Positions 1-8,372 are shown, numbered from the stretch's first letter. The stretch: DNA of 34,684 nucleotides from Clostridiales bacterium UBA2432 (GCA_002342805.1 DDQW01000024.1:32226-66909), one strand, 5' to 3'. Numbers and translations: made by a program. The notes: generated from the letters alone by a model not told the origin.

Positions 1-48
1 GAAGAAGAGCCAGTTGTTGAAGAACCCGTTGTCGAAGAAGAGCCAGTT
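1..48 (+). repeat. 15-bp direct repeat encoding EEEPV spacer
   Basis: The 15-mer GAAGAAGAGCCAGTT occurs at 1-15 and again at 34-48, with a diverged GTTGAAGAACCCGTT unit between. It encodes the Glu/Pro/Val spacer of the partial gene. Units of this kind can gain or lose copies by slippage; more may lie upstream of the window. Confidence 0.75.
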
Positions 49-390
49 ATTAATAGTTTTAGTGCTCGTAATATTGAATTTGTACAAGGTGGAAACAATT
101 CACTAAGAACAATTGACTTAACTGCAGCTAATCCGGGTGATACAGTAGTTGTCCAAATAACCATCAGTAGCACAGATCGTACAACAAGTGAATTATATTT
201 AAATAATGTTGGGCTTAGAGATGGATTAGGATTATGGCAAATCGGACATGGAATAAAAACAAAAACATTTGATTTTACAATCAATGTAAGTGATTTGAGA
301 GATTCAGACAAATATCTTGAATTTATAATCGCTGATGGTCAAGATGGCGAAAGTATTTTTGTTGAAAAAGTAGAAGTGTCTATAAAATAA
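1..390 (+). CDS. C-terminal part of a Glu/Pro/Val-rich, probably surface-associated protein (5' end outside window)
   Basis: Frame 1 is open from the first base to a TAA at 388-390, giving 129 residues of a protein whose start lies upstream. The first ~18 residues are a repetitive EEPVVEE-type stretch, which is the sort of low-complexity spacer that separates domains or an anchor from a domain in Gram-positive extracellular proteins. The remaining ~110 residues (from INSFSARNIEF) alternate polar and hydrophobic residues like a beta-sandwich and contain no Cys, no membrane segment and no sorting motif. It ends ...VEKVEVSIK. I do not recognise the family. The surface location is inferred only from the acidic Pro-rich spacer and the neighbouring LCP and polysaccharide genes. 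A terminator follows 24 bp after the stop. Confidence 0.75.
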   Translation, partial: EEEPVVEEPVVEEEPVINSFSARNIEFVQGGNNSLRTIDLTAANPGDTVVVQITISSTDRTTSELYLNNVGLRDGLGLWQIGHGIKTKTFDFTINVSDLRDSDKYLEFIIADGQDGESIFVEKVEVSIK

Positions 391-413
391 AAGGACTTTT
401 ATCATAAGAAAGG

Positions 414-444
414 GCTTACCAATACAAGGGTAGGCTTTTTCTTT
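414..444 (+). terminator. Rho-independent terminator of the partial gene
   Basis: GCTTACC (414-420) pairs with GGTAGGC (429-435) around a loop of about 8 nt, with one G-U pair. It is followed directly by TTTTTCTTT. It lies 24 bp after the stop at 390 and before the LCP gene. Confidence 0.8.
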
Positions 445-510
445 ACTTTGTTTATCGGATGTGATAATCTTAAATAATAATAAAGATACATTGAGAAATG
501 AGGAACAAGG

Positions 511-1524
511 ATGGATAGACGAAAAGCAATATTAACTGCGATTTTAAGTATTACTGGAGTTATTATTCTTATCATGACGATATTTTGGATACTATCTATG
601 GCAAATAATATAGAGGAAATAGATGCCATGGATCAGGATGGTTATGTTCAAGAAATATCAAGTCCGAAGAATCAAGAAGAAGAGATGCATAATGATAATA
701 TGTCTGAAACAGAAAAGAATATAAACAATAGTGTAGGTAAGAATGAAGATGTAGATGTAGATGAAGATACTGAAGATGTTCGGATGTTTCTTTTTTTGGG
801 AATAGACCGAACGGAAGAACGAGATTCACAATATAGTATTTATCGAGCAGACAGTATATCGATTTTACGTATTGATTTAGAAAATTCATGGGCAAAAGTC
901 TTGTCTATTCCTAGAGATACATATACCTATTTACCAATTACAGATAAAAAGGATAAAATAAATCATGCCTACGCGTTTGGAACATTAAAAGGACGTGCAG
1001 AAGCAAGTATGCTTGAAGCCGTAAATTTATTATTAGAAGAAGAGGAAATGCGTAAATATTTTACCCTTGAAATGGAGCCGATTGCAGCAATTGTCAATCA
1101 AATTGGCGGGGTATGGGTGGATGTTGAGATTGACATGAACACACATGGAGCACAACTATCCAAGGGATATCAAAAACTTAATGGCGAGGAAGCCTTTGAT
1201 TATATTCATTGGAGATATTCTGGAGATGGAGATATTGGTAGAATACGACGTCAACAGCAATTTGCTATAGCTTTGTTAAAAAAATTATCGGAAGAATATA
1301 AGGGGACGGATCTTACCAAATTCTTTTTAAGCAATAGCGAGTATAGTAATACAAACATACATGTAAGTGAATTAGCCGAAGTGACAGAAGCACTATCAGT
1401 CATTGAAGATATTGAGTTTGCAACATTACAAGGAAGCTCAATCAAGATTGATGGTATCTATTATTGGAAGTTAGATGAAACTAAACTAAATGAAACATTG
1501 ACATGGTTTTATGAAAAAAAATAA
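511..1524 (+). CDS. LytR-CpsA-Psr (LCP) family cell-wall glycopolymer ligase
   Basis: 337 residues. LCP enzymes move undecaprenyl-pyrophosphate-linked glycopolymers onto peptidoglycan on the outer face of the membrane. Residues ~7-29 form one membrane segment. Residues ~35-90 are a very acidic linker (runs of D, E, N), and the LCP domain starts near 91 with FLFLGIDRTEE. Conserved family segments are present: RADSISILRID (112-122), LSIPRDTY (131-138), KINHAYAFG (149-157) and GDIGRIRRQQQ (240-250). The Arg and Asp residues in these segments bind the polyprenyl pyrophosphate and metal in characterised members. The ATG at 511 follows AGGAACAAGG. An epimerase and a sugar phosphotransferase lie just downstream, which fits attachment of a capsule or secondary polymer. 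Confidence 0.92.
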   Translation: MDRRKAILTAILSITGVIILIMTIFWILSMANNIEEIDAMDQDGYVQEISSPKNQEEEMHNDNMSETEKNINNSVGKNEDVDVDEDTEDVRMFLFLGIDRTEERDSQYSIYRADSISILRIDLENSWAKVLSIPRDTYTYLPITDKKDKINHAYAFGTLKGRAEASMLEAVNLLLEEEEMRKYFTLEMEPIAAIVNQIGGVWVDVEIDMNTHGAQLSKGYQKLNGEEAFDYIHWRYSGDGDIGRIRRQQQFAIALLKKLSEEYKGTDLTKFFLSNSEYSNTNIHVSELAEVTEALSVIEDIEFATLQGSSIKIDGIYYWKLDETKLNETLTWFYEKK

Positions 1525-1556
1525 AAAAAGAAATAAATAGAGAGGATGTTAAAAGG

Positions 1557-2567
1557 ATGGGAAAAATTTTAGTTACAGGTGCTGTGGGATTTATCGGTTT
1601 TCATTTATCAAGTCATTTGTGTAATCAAGGATATGAAGTTGTAGGTATTGATAATATGAACGATTATTATGAGGTGACATTAAAACAAGGACGATTGGAT
1701 TTATTGTTAGAAATTGATGGATTTAGATTTATTAAAATGGACCTTACAGAAACAAACTCGATTAATGATTTATTTAATAAAGAGCAGTTTGATTATGTTA
1801 TTCATTTGGCAGCACAGGCAGGTGTAAGATATAGTATTGAAAACCCCAATGCATATATAGAGTCAAATATTGTAGGCTTTATGAATATACTTGAAGCATG
1901 TCGTCATAACCCTGTAAAACATCTACTATATGCATCATCAAGCTCGGTATACGGAGGAAATAAAAAAATACCTTTTTCAACTGAAGACTCTGTAGATCAT
2001 CCGGTGAGTTTGTATGCAGCTACAAAAAAATCAAATGAGTTAATGGCACATGCATATAGTCATTTGTATCATATTCCAACAACAGGATTACGATTTTTCA
2101 CAGTTTATGGTCCTTGGGGAAGACCGGACATGGCCTATTTCCTATTTACAAAGGCGATTGTTAACAAGGAGCCAATTAAGGTATTTAATCAAGGGAAAAT
2201 GGAAAGAGACTTTACATATGTCGATGATATTGTAGAAGGAATATCAAAGTTGCTTGAAAAACCACCCGTCGAAAATTCACAATGGACTGACCAAGAAGGA
2301 AAGATGAGTGAAAGTTCTGCACCATACAAAATCTATAATATTGGAAATAATCAACCTGTTAAATTAGATCATTTTATTCGAGTCATTGAAGATACTCTCG
2401 GCATAGAGGCGGAGAAGCAATACATGGATATGCAACCAGGCGATGTACCTAAAACGTATGCGGATGTCAATGACTTAGAAGAAGCGATTGGATTCAAACC
2501 TCAAACGTCAATCGAAGAAGGAATAAAAAGTTTTATTGACTGGTATAAAGAATTTTATAAAAAATAA
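1557..2567 (+). CDS. NAD-dependent epimerase, probably UDP-glucuronate 4-epimerase (UDP-GlcA to UDP-GalA)
   Basis: 336 residues, extended short-chain dehydrogenase fold, cytoplasmic. The NAD-binding glycine motif is TGAVGFIG (7-14). Ser cluster ASSSS (126-130) and the Tyr-x3-Lys pair Y153/K157 (YAATK) are the catalytic residues of the family. The stretch IDNMNDYYEVTLKQGRL and the later GLRFFTVYGPWGRPDMA are typical of UDP-glucuronate 4-epimerases (GAE/CapI type) rather than GalE. Its substrate would come from the UDP-glucose dehydrogenase encoded at 8386-9552. The ATG at 1557 is preceded by GAGGATGTTAAAAGG, 32 bp after the LCP stop, so the two genes are probably cotranscribed. Substrate assignment rests on motif resemblance only. 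Confidence 0.85.
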   Translation: MGKILVTGAVGFIGFHLSSHLCNQGYEVVGIDNMNDYYEVTLKQGRLDLLLEIDGFRFIKMDLTETNSINDLFNKEQFDYVIHLAAQAGVRYSIENPNAYIESNIVGFMNILEACRHNPVKHLLYASSSSVYGGNKKIPFSTEDSVDHPVSLYAATKKSNELMAHAYSHLYHIPTTGLRFFTVYGPWGRPDMAYFLFTKAIVNKEPIKVFNQGKMERDFTYVDDIVEGISKLLEKPPVENSQWTDQEGKMSESSAPYKIYNIGNNQPVKLDHFIRVIEDTLGIEAEKQYMDMQPGDVPKTYADVNDLEEAIGFKPQTSIEEGIKSFIDWYKEFYKK

Positions 2568-2601
2568 AAAATATCTGACAATTTAATAACATAGTTGCGA
2601 A

Positions 2602-2630
2602 TTGACAAATTCTTTGTTTGGGATTATGAT
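2602..2630 (+). promoter_or_regulatory. Sigma-A-type promoter for the sugar phosphotransferase gene
   Basis: TTGACA (2602-2607), a 17-bp spacer, and TATGAT (2625-2630). One mismatch to the consensus overall. The transcript would carry a leader of about 60 nt before the ATG at 2699. Confidence 0.75.
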
Positions 2631-2698
2631 AATACTATATAGAGATACTATCGTTGGAGAATTATTTAACTAGAGTGTAAAGGTAGTGAGGTGGTAAC

Positions 2699-4111
2699 AT
2701 GTTAAGATGGAAGATAAGAATTCGTAAGCTAACTTATCTATTGACAGATTTGATTTGTATTTTAGTAGCTTATATTTTTGCAGAAATTGCATACTTGGAT
2801 TATCAATTAGGAGTTTTGACTTTATCCGGACTTGAAAAAATATCGTTTGTAATGCTTGTTACATTTTTTCTAATTGCATTTTTCCTAATTTTTGATATTT
2901 ATACAATAACAATAAAAAATTATGGAAATATGAATATTATGACAGTCATGCGCATGATGATTTCACTTTTGACAACAAATATTTTGCTTGGAGCAGTTAT
3001 GTTTTATTTTAAGGCGAATATATCTAGACTATTTTTGTTAGATTTTATGATTGCTTTAATTGCTCTAATTTTCATTAATCGATTGATTCTCAAAAAGTTT
3101 TCCTATATTGATGTCAAAGATTATAAGCACAGTAAGAATATATTGGTCATTGGCTGGTCTGAAAGAGGTCAGACATACATTAATGAAATCAAAAAACATA
3201 ATTATTTGAACTTTAATTTAGTTGGATATATTAGTATAAATGAACCTAGAGAGTATGATGATCTGAAGCATATTGCGACATTAGAAGAATTAGACCATAT
3301 TGTAGATCGATACGTCATTGATGAGATTGCAGTGGCGCGACCATTAAGTTATGACGAACGATTAAGAGATGCCTTACACATGTGTCAGGATATGGGAATT
3401 ACGATTACCATGTTATTAGATATTCAAGATACCCATACTTCAAAGGCGCAAGTTGCTATGGTGGGTGATTTACCTGTCTTGAAATTTCATGTTGTAAGTT
3501 TAAATGAAAATCAGTTGTTTATGAAGCGAATTATAGATATTTTTGGTGGCTTAATTGGGATGGCTTTCTTTGGTCTTGCCTTTATTATTGTAGGCCCTTT
3601 GATAAAACTAGAAACTCCCGGACCGATTATTTTCAAACAAGATCGTGTAGGACAAAATGGTCGAGTCTTCAAAGTATGGAAGTTTCGTTCAATGGGCGTT
3701 AATGCCGAAAAAGAAAAAAGTGCATTAATGGCATCGAATGAGATGCAGGGACATATGTTTAAAATGACTGATGATCCAAGAGTAACAAAAATTGGAGCCT
3801 TTATACGCAAAACAAGCATTGATGAATTGCCTCAATTTTATAATGTTTTAAAAGGTGATATGAGCTTAGTGGGCACACGTCCACCCACGGTTGCAGAAGT
3901 TAAAGCTTATGAGAAACGTCATCGTCGTCGCATTAGTATTGTACCGGGAATTACAGGAAAATGGCAAGTATCCGGTCGTTCAAATATTGAAGATTTTGAA
4001 GAAATCGTGCGGTTAGATTCTGAATATATATCTGAATGGTGCGTATGGTTAGATATTAAAATTTTATTTAAAACTATAATTGTTGTATTTAAAAGAGATG
4101 GAAGTCATTGA
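2699..4111 (+). CDS. Undecaprenyl-phosphate sugar phosphotransferase (polyprenyl glycosylphosphotransferase)
   Basis: 470 residues. It starts polysaccharide synthesis by moving a sugar-1-phosphate from a UDP-sugar to undecaprenyl phosphate. Four to five hydrophobic segments lie in residues ~10-130. A Rossmann-like CoA-binding domain follows (~145-260, ILVIGWSERGQTY). The C-terminal bacterial sugar transferase domain runs ~273-470, beginning MKRIIDIFGGLIG with its re-entrant hydrophobic helix. The phosphoglycosyltransferase core is visible: KFRSM (328-332), the Asp-Glu pair D375-E376 in IDELPQF, and LVGTRPP. Length is normal for the WbaP/CpsE group. It has its own strong promoter. Which sugar it transfers cannot be read from the sequence. 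The last 21 bp fold into the terminator stem. Confidence 0.92.
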   Translation: MLRWKIRIRKLTYLLTDLICILVAYIFAEIAYLDYQLGVLTLSGLEKISFVMLVTFFLIAFFLIFDIYTITIKNYGNMNIMTVMRMMISLLTTNILLGAVMFYFKANISRLFLLDFMIALIALIFINRLILKKFSYIDVKDYKHSKNILVIGWSERGQTYINEIKKHNYLNFNLVGYISINEPREYDDLKHIATLEELDHIVDRYVIDEIAVARPLSYDERLRDALHMCQDMGITITMLLDIQDTHTSKAQVAMVGDLPVLKFHVVSLNENQLFMKRIIDIFGGLIGMAFFGLAFIIVGPLIKLETPGPIIFKQDRVGQNGRVFKVWKFRSMGVNAEKEKSALMASNEMQGHMFKMTDDPRVTKIGAFIRKTSIDELPQFYNVLKGDMSLVGTRPPTVAEVKAYEKRHRRRISIVPGITGKWQVSGRSNIEDFEEIVRLDSEYISEWCVWLDIKILFKTIIVVFKRDGSH

Positions 4112-4127
4112 CTTCCATCTCTTTTTT
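4091..4127. terminator. Bidirectional terminator between convergent genes
   Basis: A perfect 15-bp stem pairs AAAAGAGATGGAAGT (4091-4105) with its complement (4111-4125) around the loop CATTG. Six T follow the plus-strand stem and four A precede it, so it can serve both the sugar transferase (plus) and the kinase-like gene ending at 4137 (minus). The 5' arm and loop lie inside the last codons of the sugar transferase. Confidence 0.9.
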
Positions 4128-4136
4128 GAGTAGAGT

Positions 4137-4733
4137 TTATTTGAATTTTGATTGATAGTTTTTTACGAGATGAAGTAGAATTTCTACACTTTCATCAATA
4201 CCAATACTACTATCCAATGTCATGTGATAATTGAGGGATTTCCCCCAAGTTTCTTGGGTGAAATAGTTGTAATAGGAAGACCGGTTCTTATCTTGCTTAT
4301 GAAGATAGTCTTCCCAATTTTTGTGTGTTTCCTTATATTCATGTTCTAAACGTTCAATCCGTGATTCAATAGGTGCATGGATAAAAATTCGAATACAATT
4401 AGGATAATCTTTTAGCACGTAGTCTGCGCAACGACCTACGATAACGCAAGAACTTTTGTTGGCTAGGTCATGTATTGTTTTTGACTGAGCCAAATAGATT
4501 TGATCGGTTGCAGGAAGTTCTTGTTGTGTCATATAGAGGTTAGTAAAGAAACTAATGCTTTTCTTTTGTTCCATTTTAGTGACAAAACTTTCAGCGTATC
4601 CGGTTTCTTCTGCAGCTAAGCTGATAAGCTCTTTGTCGTAGAACGGAATATTTAAATGATCAGCAATTTTTTTGCCGATAAGACGTCCGCCAGATCCATA
4701 TTGCCTTGCAATTGTAATTACATAATTTTTCAA
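4137..4733 (-). CDS. Cytidylate kinase-like protein
   Basis: 198 residues, cytoplasmic P-loop protein. The N-terminus ITIARQYGSGGRLIGKKIA (residues 6-24) is the glycine-rich nucleotide loop characteristic of the cytidylate-kinase-like family (PF13189 type), which differs from true Cmk. Further family landmarks are IPFYDKELI, SCVIVGRCADYVL and the basic segment IESRIERLEHEY. The substrate of this group is not established, so kinase activity is inferred. Translation starts at TTG (4733), supported by AGGGGG eight bases upstream; no nearby ATG fits better. It lies 23 bp downstream of the MarR-fusion gene on the same strand, so the pair likely form one transcript under the MarR promoter. Confidence 0.85.
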   Translation of the reverse strand: MKNYVITIARQYGSGGRLIGKKIADHLNIPFYDKELISLAAEETGYAESFVTKMEQKKSISFFTNLYMTQQELPATDQIYLAQSKTIHDLANKSSCVIVGRCADYVLKDYPNCIRIFIHAPIESRIERLEHEYKETHKNWEDYLHKQDKNRSSYYNYFTQETWGKSLNYHMTLDSSIGIDESVEILLHLVKNYQSKFK

Positions 4734-4756
4734 AATAATACCCCCTGTTATGTGTA

Positions 4757-6115
4757 CTAATGTGTATTAATCAGTGCTGATAATCTTGAAACATCTACAT
4801 CATTACTTATTTTTGTTTGAAAATAAGCATTTTGGAGCTTTATGTCAAGTGTGTATAGATTTTCCATGGTTACATCAGGTTGAGTAGAAAAGTCTTTTAT
4901 ATAGTCTAATGGGATAAAGGTTTTTCGATATCCGTAATCGGCATCTTTTTCAGATTTTACTTCTTGGACACGACTAAGAATGATGAGCTCTTTTCCATTG
5001 GTTAAAAACATAGAATCTTGTAGAACGGGTTTGCTAATTAAGTCTGTGAAAAAAGTAAATGCATTTGTTTTTTGACGGACAAGTTCAATAAACGGCTGGT
5101 ATTCAATGAGTTTAACATCATCTGTAGTCAACTCAGTAAGTAAAATGGTTTTAAAGATAGGGGAGTGTATTTTGACATGTTCGTCAAGTGCTTCAATATT
5201 AAATTTTTCAGGTTTATCATAATAAGTTTTTCGAATATCGGTCACAAGTTTTTCGATTATTTCATGAGAAACGGGGTTGTAAACAATAGAATGTGAATCT
5301 TCTTGAGTTGTAATAATAAGTTCACCAAATAGTAATTCTTGTAATGATTGAATCATTAAAATATCTGAGAGTTGAATATGTGTTTTCTTAATAGTGTTAG
5401 TCTCATTTCGATCAAATAGAATAAGTTGATCACTATAGTAGGCAACAACTTGGTCGTATAAAGGCATGCCGGGTTTTGCATTTCGGCGTTCAATCTGACG
5501 TGGTATTTTAAATGCATAGTCAGCATTTAAAATAAGATCAGATTCATGCTCAAATTGTGGCGGCAACTCAGTAGAGTCATTAATCATTGCAATCCAAGGT
5601 CCAAACTCATTATATTCTTTTTTAATAATATCCATATGAATCCTCCTTAATCGTTCATAATTTACATTTTCAATTGCAGCGCTCATTTTTTTGATTAAGT
5701 TCATGATTTCTTGCGGATGAGTATCAGTAGCAATGGAGTCGATTAAGTACTGGTAGAGTTTACGCTTTTCAAGATGACGAAGATTAATAAAATCATGTCC
5801 CTTTGATGTCGGAATAACTAAATATGTTCGTTTGTCATGAAGTGATATTTTTCTCTCGAGATATTCTTGAGATTCTAAACGATTAAGTACACTTGTTAAA
5901 GTGCTGTTTGGAAGATTAAGAAGCTGATTGATTTCTTTTACAGAAAGTTCGGTATAATATGAAAATAATTCAAGAACATCTGTTTCGAGAGTACCTAATT
6001 TTTTGCGCCCAGATGTAGGAAATTCTGTTTCGATATGTGTTTTATAGAATGAGTTCGTCATAAAAACAAATCGAGTGATTTCATCTATCCAGTGATTGCT
6101 ATCAAAATCAGTCAT
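4757..6115 (-). CDS. MarR-type regulator with long C-terminal extension resembling two bacterial PH domains
   Basis: 452 residues, about three times the length of a normal MarR protein. Residues ~1-155 are a winged helix of the MarR type: LSVKEINQLLNLPNSTLTSVLNRLE is the recognition helix region and HDKRTYLVIPTSKG the wing. The rest has no membrane segment. Two stretches look like bacterial PH folds, i.e. a run of beta strands, an 'I-x-L-x-D-I' strand and a closing helix: ~218-297 (LILFDR ... IQLSDILMIQS ... VTDIRK) and ~370-450 (ELIILSR ... IPLDYIKDF ... VSRLSALIN). That assignment is by eye and uncertain. ATG at 6115 follows AAAGGGGGTG. The promoter carries a palindrome at its start site, suggesting self-repression. 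Confidence 0.8.
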   Translation of the reverse strand: MTDFDSNHWIDEITRFVFMTNSFYKTHIETEFPTSGRKKLGTLETDVLELFSYYTELSVKEINQLLNLPNSTLTSVLNRLESQEYLERKISLHDKRTYLVIPTSKGHDFINLRHLEKRKLYQYLIDSIATDTHPQEIMNLIKKMSAAIENVNYERLRRIHMDIIKKEYNEFGPWIAMINDSTELPPQFEHESDLILNADYAFKIPRQIERRNAKPGMPLYDQVVAYYSDQLILFDRNETNTIKKTHIQLSDILMIQSLQELLFGELIITTQEDSHSIVYNPVSHEIIEKLVTDIRKTYYDKPEKFNIEALDEHVKIHSPIFKTILLTELTTDDVKLIEYQPFIELVRQKTNAFTFFTDLISKPVLQDSMFLTNGKELIILSRVQEVKSEKDADYGYRKTFIPLDYIKDFSTQPDVTMENLYTLDIKLQNAYFQTKISNDVDVSRLSALINTH

Positions 6116-6144
6116 AAAACACCCCCTTTTCGAAAAGTGAATAA

Positions 6145-6157
6145 TACGAATATCGTA
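6145..6157. promoter_or_regulatory. Putative operator palindrome
   Basis: TACGA-ata-TCGTA, a 13-bp inverted repeat with perfect 5-bp arms, overlapping the predicted transcription start of the MarR-fusion gene. Position and symmetry fit autorepression by the MarR domain; this is inferred from placement alone. Confidence 0.5.
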
Positions 6158-6162
6158 ATATA

Positions 6163-6191
6163 ATTATAGCACAACCTAGAGATATATTCAA
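6163..6191 (-). promoter_or_regulatory. Promoter of the MarR-fusion/kinase operon
   Basis: Read on the minus strand: TTGAAT (6191-6186), a 17-bp spacer, and a perfect TATAAT (6168-6163). The start point would fall near 6157-6155, inside the palindrome at 6145-6157. Confidence 0.75.
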
Positions 6192-6264
6192 TAATCACAT
6201 CTTTATTTTTTATTCTTAAGATGGTATGCTAATGAGGAAAAGTATTCGAGAAAGTGAGGCTTTT

Positions 6265-6639
6265 ATGATTACAATTGATGAAATGGAAACAATGATAGAA
6301 GAGATTGTTGAATCACTGCCTGAAGAGCTATTTGATAGATTAAATGGAGGGGTTATACTTTTGCCGGAGGAAAAAGAAAATAAGAATAGCAAGAATAATG
6401 ATTTGTTTATTCTTGGAGAATATCATTCGGGTGGAGTGATGGGAAGATATATAGCAATCTATTATGGTTCTTTTATGCGTTTATATGGAAATCTGAAGAA
6501 TAAAAAAATCAGAAAAAAAATAGAGCATACCATTAAACATGAATTTACCCATCACCTTGAATCCTTAGCGGGTGAAAAAGATTTAGAAATTGAAGATGCA
6601 AGAAAAATGAAGAAGTATTTGTCAAAATATAAAAAGTAA
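6265..6639 (+). CDS. Small zincin-type metallopeptidase family protein
   Basis: 124 residues. The motif HEFTHHLESLAGEKDLEIED (residues 92-111) holds HExxHH followed by an acidic segment. This matches the small 'zincin-like metallopeptidase' family (PF06262 type). H92 and H96 would bind zinc, with E93 as the catalytic base. The N-terminal half is amphipathic (MITIDEMETMIEEIVESLP) and there is no signal peptide, so it should be cytoplasmic. The frame is open to an ATG at 6226, but the ATG at 6265 is chosen because GAAAGTGAGG lies just ahead of it and the protein family normally begins at this point. Its stop is one base from the stop of the convergent MFS gene and no terminator is visible between them. 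Substrates are unknown for the family. Confidence 0.8.
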   Translation: MITIDEMETMIEEIVESLPEELFDRLNGGVILLPEEKENKNSKNNDLFILGEYHSGGVMGRYIAIYYGSFMRLYGNLKNKKIRKKIEHTIKHEFTHHLESLAGEKDLEIEDARKMKKYLSKYKK

Positions 6640-6640
6640 T

Positions 6641-7813
6641 CTAAATCTTTCGTTGGGTATGATTTAATTTTGTTGTACTTATTAAAATGAAAATCAAACA
6701 AAGGAGAATAAAGGGTGGGAAAAGTGCCATACTTGTATGTTTTGCAACAACTCCGAAAAGTGGTGGCAAAGTAGCTCCGCCTAAATATGCGGCAGCGATT
6801 TGATAGCCAATAATATCTTGGGATAAGTCTTTTCCAAAGCGCTCAGGCGTTTCATGTATAAGACTAGGAAAGATTGGCGCAAAACCAAGACCTATTAAAA
6901 TTAATGCCATTGGAATAATCCAGTGGGGTAAAGGTAAAAGCATAAGTAGTACACCTATTAAGCTGATTAGAATGCCATAAAAAACAAGTTGTTGATTGGA
7001 TAATTTAAATGAAACAAAACCGGATATAAGACGACCTATTGTAATGCCACCATAGTACATTGCAATCCATGTTGCAGCAAGGCCGGCAGAGATGTTTTTG
7101 ATTTGAACTAAATAACTACTTCCCCATAATCCTACAGCTGCTTCGGCGGTTACATAAAAAAGGAAGGCAAGCAGTGCAAAGGGAACACCTTTTATTTGAA
7201 TTTTTTGGATAAACGTTAGCGTACGATTAGGCTCAATATGCTCCTGAGTAGCTGTAGTATGCGCATGATGTAATTTCCATAGAGGAAGGCTAATTAACAG
7301 TATAAAAGCGAGAACCATTTGAATAGAACCAATAAAGCGATATCCGGATTGCCAAGTACTGTTTATAAGGAACTGTCCCATAATCAAAGGGCCTATAGTT
7401 GCCCCAACTCCCCAAAAAGAATGTAACCAATTCATATGATGGGATTTAAAATGAAGCGACACATAGTTGTTAAGAGCAGTGTCAACACTACCTGCCCCAA
7501 AGCCTAACGGTATAGCAAATAGGAATAGCCAAACAAAAGAAGGTGCAATAGAAAAACCAAGTAATGCACTTCCAGTCATAAGGCAACTAATAAATGTGAC
7601 TTTGCCCGTTCCAAATCGGGCGATAATACGTCCACTAAAAAGACTTGAGAGAATCGTTGAACCAATGGTAACAATAGAAATCATTCCTGCATAATCCAGG
7701 GGAAGATTCCAGTGTTCTCGAATTAACGGCCAAGCGACACCTAATAGAGAATCAGGAAGTCCAAGGCTGATGAAGGCTAAATAAATAATTAAGAGTAAAA
7801 ATAGTGTTGTCAT
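6641..7813 (-). CDS. Major facilitator superfamily transporter
   Basis: 390 residues with about 12 hydrophobic segments, the normal size for an MFS carrier. The N-terminus YLAFISLGLPDSLLGVAWP and the loop SGRIIARFGTGKVT between segments 2 and 3 (a degenerate GxxxDRxGxR-type motif A) are characteristic. GAGSVDTALNNYVSLHF and WLHSFWGVGATIGPLIMG resemble the group of MFS proteins related to sugar and drug carriers (FucP-like/DHA-like). The substrate cannot be read. ATG at 7813 follows GCGAGGTG. It is transcribed towards the zincin gene and divergently from the lipoprotein gene. Nothing beside it suggests a substrate. Confidence 0.88.
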   Translation of the reverse strand: MTTLFLLLIIYLAFISLGLPDSLLGVAWPLIREHWNLPLDYAGMISIVTIGSTILSSLFSGRIIARFGTGKVTFISCLMTGSALLGFSIAPSFVWLFLFAIPLGFGAGSVDTALNNYVSLHFKSHHMNWLHSFWGVGATIGPLIMGQFLINSTWQSGYRFIGSIQMVLAFILLISLPLWKLHHAHTTATQEHIEPNRTLTFIQKIQIKGVPFALLAFLFYVTAEAAVGLWGSSYLVQIKNISAGLAATWIAMYYGGITIGRLISGFVSFKLSNQQLVFYGILISLIGVLLMLLPLPHWIIPMALILIGLGFAPIFPSLIHETPERFGKDLSQDIIGYQIAAAYLGGATLPPLFGVVAKHTSMALFPPFILLCLIFILISTTKLNHTQRKI

Positions 7814-7881
7814 TGTGCACCTCGCATATAAATCCTTATTTACAAGCTATCGTAAGCTTTTTCTTAGCTTTTGTCAAGAGA

Positions 7882-7910
7882 TTGATTTGTCCTTAGAATT
7901 ACGTTATAAT
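7882..7910 (+). promoter_or_regulatory. Promoter of the lipoprotein gene
   Basis: TTGATT (7882-7887), a 17-bp spacer, and TATAAT (7905-7910). This placement supports the ATG at 7956 over upstream in-frame starts, which would lie before the promoter. Confidence 0.75.
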
Positions 7911-7955
7911 ATTTTTATTGCTATTATTCGATTAAAATTATATAAGGAGTCAATT

Positions 7956-8372
7956 ATGAAAAAATTTCTTGGCATTTTGGGAGTAATGTCTCTAATATTG
8001 GTGTTTTCAGCATGTGATCATACAGACTTATCTGGTGAAGTGACTGTAATAACAACTACTCACCGTTTGGACGAACCCATAGCTTTTGTGCTAGATGTTC
8101 CGGAAGAACTCAATGATATTTATAGAGTTATGTGGGTAGCTGATTCAGTAGAAGATGGAACAAGGTATGCCATGATTTATGGAGAGGAATTAATTGAACA
8201 TTATTCAGAAGCAGAATTACTTGAGTTGTTTGACGGCAGGAAGATAGAGGCTGATCGAATGGCTGTTTTTATTCCTAAAAAAGCCGGTGATTATATTATT
8301 GATGTAGAAGGTTTTTATAAACAAACAAATCCACAACCCATTACACAAATGCAAATAGAAATTAAGGATTAG
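7956..8372 (+). CDS. Small secreted lipoprotein of unknown function
   Basis: 138 residues. MKKFLGILGVMSLILVFSAC is a lipoprotein signal peptide with the lipobox FSAC; Cys20 would be lipidated and anchor the protein to the outer face of the membrane. The mature part is acidic and beta-rich and ends KQTNPQPITQMQIEIKD. No known domain is recognised. The frame is open upstream to 7815, but AAGGAG at 7944-7949, the promoter at 7882-7910 and the signal peptide all fix the start at 7956. The UDP-glucose dehydrogenase gene follows after 13 bp and is probably cotranscribed. Confidence 0.85.
   Translation: MKKFLGILGVMSLILVFSACDHTDLSGEVTVITTTHRLDEPIAFVLDVPEELNDIYRVMWVADSVEDGTRYAMIYGEELIEHYSEAELLELFDGRKIEADRMAVFIPKKAGDYIIDVEGFYKQTNPQPITQMQIEIKD

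Noticed and set aside
596..895. 99-codon open frame on the minus strand, rich in His/Leu/Tyr
   Set aside because: It is the antisense of the acidic linker of the LCP gene (GAT/GAA repeats read as His/Leu/Phe), with no ribosome binding site.
6226..6264. Longer N-terminus for the zincin gene (ATG at 6226)
   Set aside because: The extra 13 residues have no binding site ahead, while GAAAGTGAGG stands just before the ATG at 6265.
7815..7955. Longer N-terminus for the lipoprotein gene
   Set aside because: It would place 47 residues before a clear signal peptide and start upstream of the promoter at 7882-7910.
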